Assembly: GCA_949127695.1 (NCBI GenBank)
Contig: CASBQH010000196.1
Span: 1 to 8,022, forward strand
Direction of reading: 5' to 3'
DNA length: 8,022 nucleotides
Source: Synechococcales cyanobacterium PMM_0073
GTDB lineage: Bacteria; Cyanobacteriota; Cyanobacteriia; Elainellales; Elainellaceae
In this document: piece by piece, positions 6,956 to 8,022 of the stretch
Numbering within the stretch: position 1 is the first letter of the stretch
Layout of the letters: every line of letters starts with the position of its first letter
The notes under the pieces: model-generated
The model's input: the letters and a program-made list of their open reading frames with translations, nothing else
Told to the model about the DNA's origin: nothing
Database searches by the model: none
Made by a program: the position numbers and the translations under genes

Positions 6956-8022
6956 CTAGTCATAAACTGAACCCACCGCATCCAATGCCGCCTCCAGGGC
7001 AATCGCCACATGAGTCCAATGCGTGCCGCCTTGGCAGAACACCACGTAAGGCTCACGCAGCGGCCCGTCGGCTGAAAACTCAGAAGTGCTGCCGTCAATG
7101 AACGTGCCGCCCGCCATCACCAGCTCGCTTTCATATCCCGGCATTTCGGCTGGAATCGGGCTGAGGTAAGAGCCAATCGGCGAATTTTGCTGGATGGCAT
7201 GGCAGAAGGCCACCACTTTGCGAGCTGAGCCGAGCTTAATCGCCTGAATCACGTCGCGGCGCGGTGCCAGCGGCAGCGGGTTGACCGGATAGCCCAGCTG
7301 ATGAAACACAAAGGCCATCAGGTGATTGCCCTTCATCGCCTCGCCCACCATTTGCGGAGCCAGAAACAAACCCTGAAACAGCAGCCGATTTTGGTCAAAC
7401 GTCGCCCCGCCCGCGCTGCCAATTCCGGGCGCAGTTAATCGACAGGTAGCCGCTTCCACGAGATCAGCCCGTCCGGCCACATAGCCGCCCGCTGGCACAA
7501 TCGTCCCGCCCGGATTTTTGATCAGCGAGCCAGCCATCAGATCAGCCCCCACGGCAGTCGGCTCTTGATCGGCCACAAACTCGCCGTAGCAATTATCTAC
7601 AAAGCAGATGGTGTCTGGGTTTTGCTGCTTGACCAGGTGAACAATTTTTTCAATCTCACCCAGCGACAGGCTAGAGCGCCAGGAATAGCCGCAGGAGCGC
7701 TGAATTAGCACCAGCCGGGTTTCGGGACGCACGGCCTCAGAGAGCGCCTGCCAGTCAATATCAGCGTTGGCGGTCAGCTCTAGCTGCCGGTAGCGCACGC
7801 CAAAATCGCGCAGCGAGCCATGCCCTTCGCCCCGCAGGCCAATCACTTCTTCGAGGGTGTCATAGGGCGATCCCACCACCGAGAGCATTTCGTCGCCGGG
7901 ACGCAGTGCTCCAAACAGCGCACAGGTAATCGCGTGAGTGCCCGAAACAAACTGCACCCGCACCGCAGCGGCTTCGGCTCCCATTACGTCGGCAAACACC
8001 CGATCGAGCACCGCTCGCCCCA
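6956..8022 (-). CDS. Methionine gamma-lyase family protein (PLP-dependent, 'aluminium resistance' type), 5'-truncated
   Basis: The C-terminal ~354 residues of a fold-type I PLP enzyme of the Met_gamma_lyase family (Pfam PF06838; full members are ~400 residues). The family is related to Cys/Met-metabolism lyases, but its true substrate is poorly defined, and the old label 'aluminium resistance protein' is not a reliable function. Family marks are VSGTHAITCALFG, LRPGDEM, GSPYDTLEEVIG, the PLP-pyridine Asp in CFVDNCYGEF, and the PLP Schiff-base Lys in GSLIKNPGGT (codon 7519-7517). The C-terminal block runs VMAGGTFIDGSTSEFSADGP to the end. The frame runs open through the right edge (GRAVLDRVFADV), so the GTG at 8011 is an internal Val codon, not a start; roughly 50 residues are missing. 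The stop at 6956 is normal. TPR gene downstream, separated by a spacer that probably terminates this transcript. Confidence 0.93.
   Translation of the reverse strand, partial: GRAVLDRVFADVMGAEAAAVRVQFVSGTHAITCALFGALRPGDEMLSVVGSPYDTLEEVIGLRGEGHGSLRDFGVRYRQLELTANADIDWQALSEAVRPETRLVLIQRSCGYSWRSSLSLGEIEKIVHLVKQQNPDTICFVDNCYGEFVADQEPTAVGADLMAGSLIKNPGGTIVPAGGYVAGRADLVEAATCRLTAPGIGSAGGATFDQNRLLFQGLFLAPQMVGEAMKGNHLMAFVFHQLGYPVNPLPLAPRRDVIQAIKLGSARKVVAFCHAIQQNSPIGSYLSPIPAEMPGYESELVMAGGTFIDGSTSEFSADGPLREPYVVFCQGGTHWTHVAIALEAALDAVGSVYD

Noticed and set aside
8009..8011. GTG as the start of the PLP enzyme
   Set aside because: The frame continues with family-like residues (GRAVLDRV) to the window edge; the codon is an internal Val of a truncated gene.
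1..8022. CRISPR array, transposon, prophage, toxin-antitoxin or defence island
   Set aside because: No spaced repeat array, transposase, integrase, phage structural gene or small paired genes were seen; genes are ordinary chromosomal enzymes and a sensor kinase.

Overview
The window most likely comes from a moderately GC-rich, filamentous-type cyanobacterium. Three things point there. The IspH is the ~400-residue cyanobacterial/plant form. The HIP1 octamer GCGATCGC, which is highly iterated in cyanobacterial genomes, lies inside ispH (741-748). The GAF-histidine kinase and SGNH hydrolase are of types common in that phylum. Genus cannot be given from the sequence alone. Both ends cut genes, so this may be a whole short contig.

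Layout, left to right: the 3' part of an SGNH/GDSL hydrolase gene (+), whose preceding 122 bases are in the wrong orientation; ispH (+), the last enzyme of the MEP isoprenoid pathway; a GAF-domain sensor histidine kinase (-) whose 3' end overlaps that of ispH by 23 nt; a GNAT acetyltransferase (-) 42 nt upstream of the kinase and probably co-transcribed with it; a short divergent spacer; pgm (+), alpha-D-glucose phosphate-specific phosphoglucomutase; a seven-repeat TPR protein (-), convergent with pgm; a 341-nt AT-richer spacer with an inverted repeat and a possible terminator; and the C-terminal ~354 residues of a PLP-dependent 'methionine gamma-lyase family' enzyme (-), cut by the right edge.

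The genes are mostly chromosomal housekeeping or signalling functions: isoprenoid precursor synthesis, glucose-1-P/glucose-6-P interconversion for glycogen metabolism, a cytoplasmic sensor kinase. They do not form one obvious pathway. There is no transposase, phage gene, CRISPR, defence gene, rRNA or tRNA that I can see, and I do not find a credible new multigene system.

The strongest anomaly is at the left edge. Read on the minus strand, bases 2-121 encode the missing N-proximal part of the SGNH hydrolase, including its catalytic GDS block. This joins in frame, and in the expected order, to the plus-strand remainder. The segment is bounded exactly by a 6-bp inverted repeat (GCTCAC/GTGAGC). 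This is either a small inversion that breaks the enzyme or, more likely given its place at the sequence edge, a fold-back assembly or library chimera. Any annotation that starts the gene at the GTG at 50 gives a false N-terminus.
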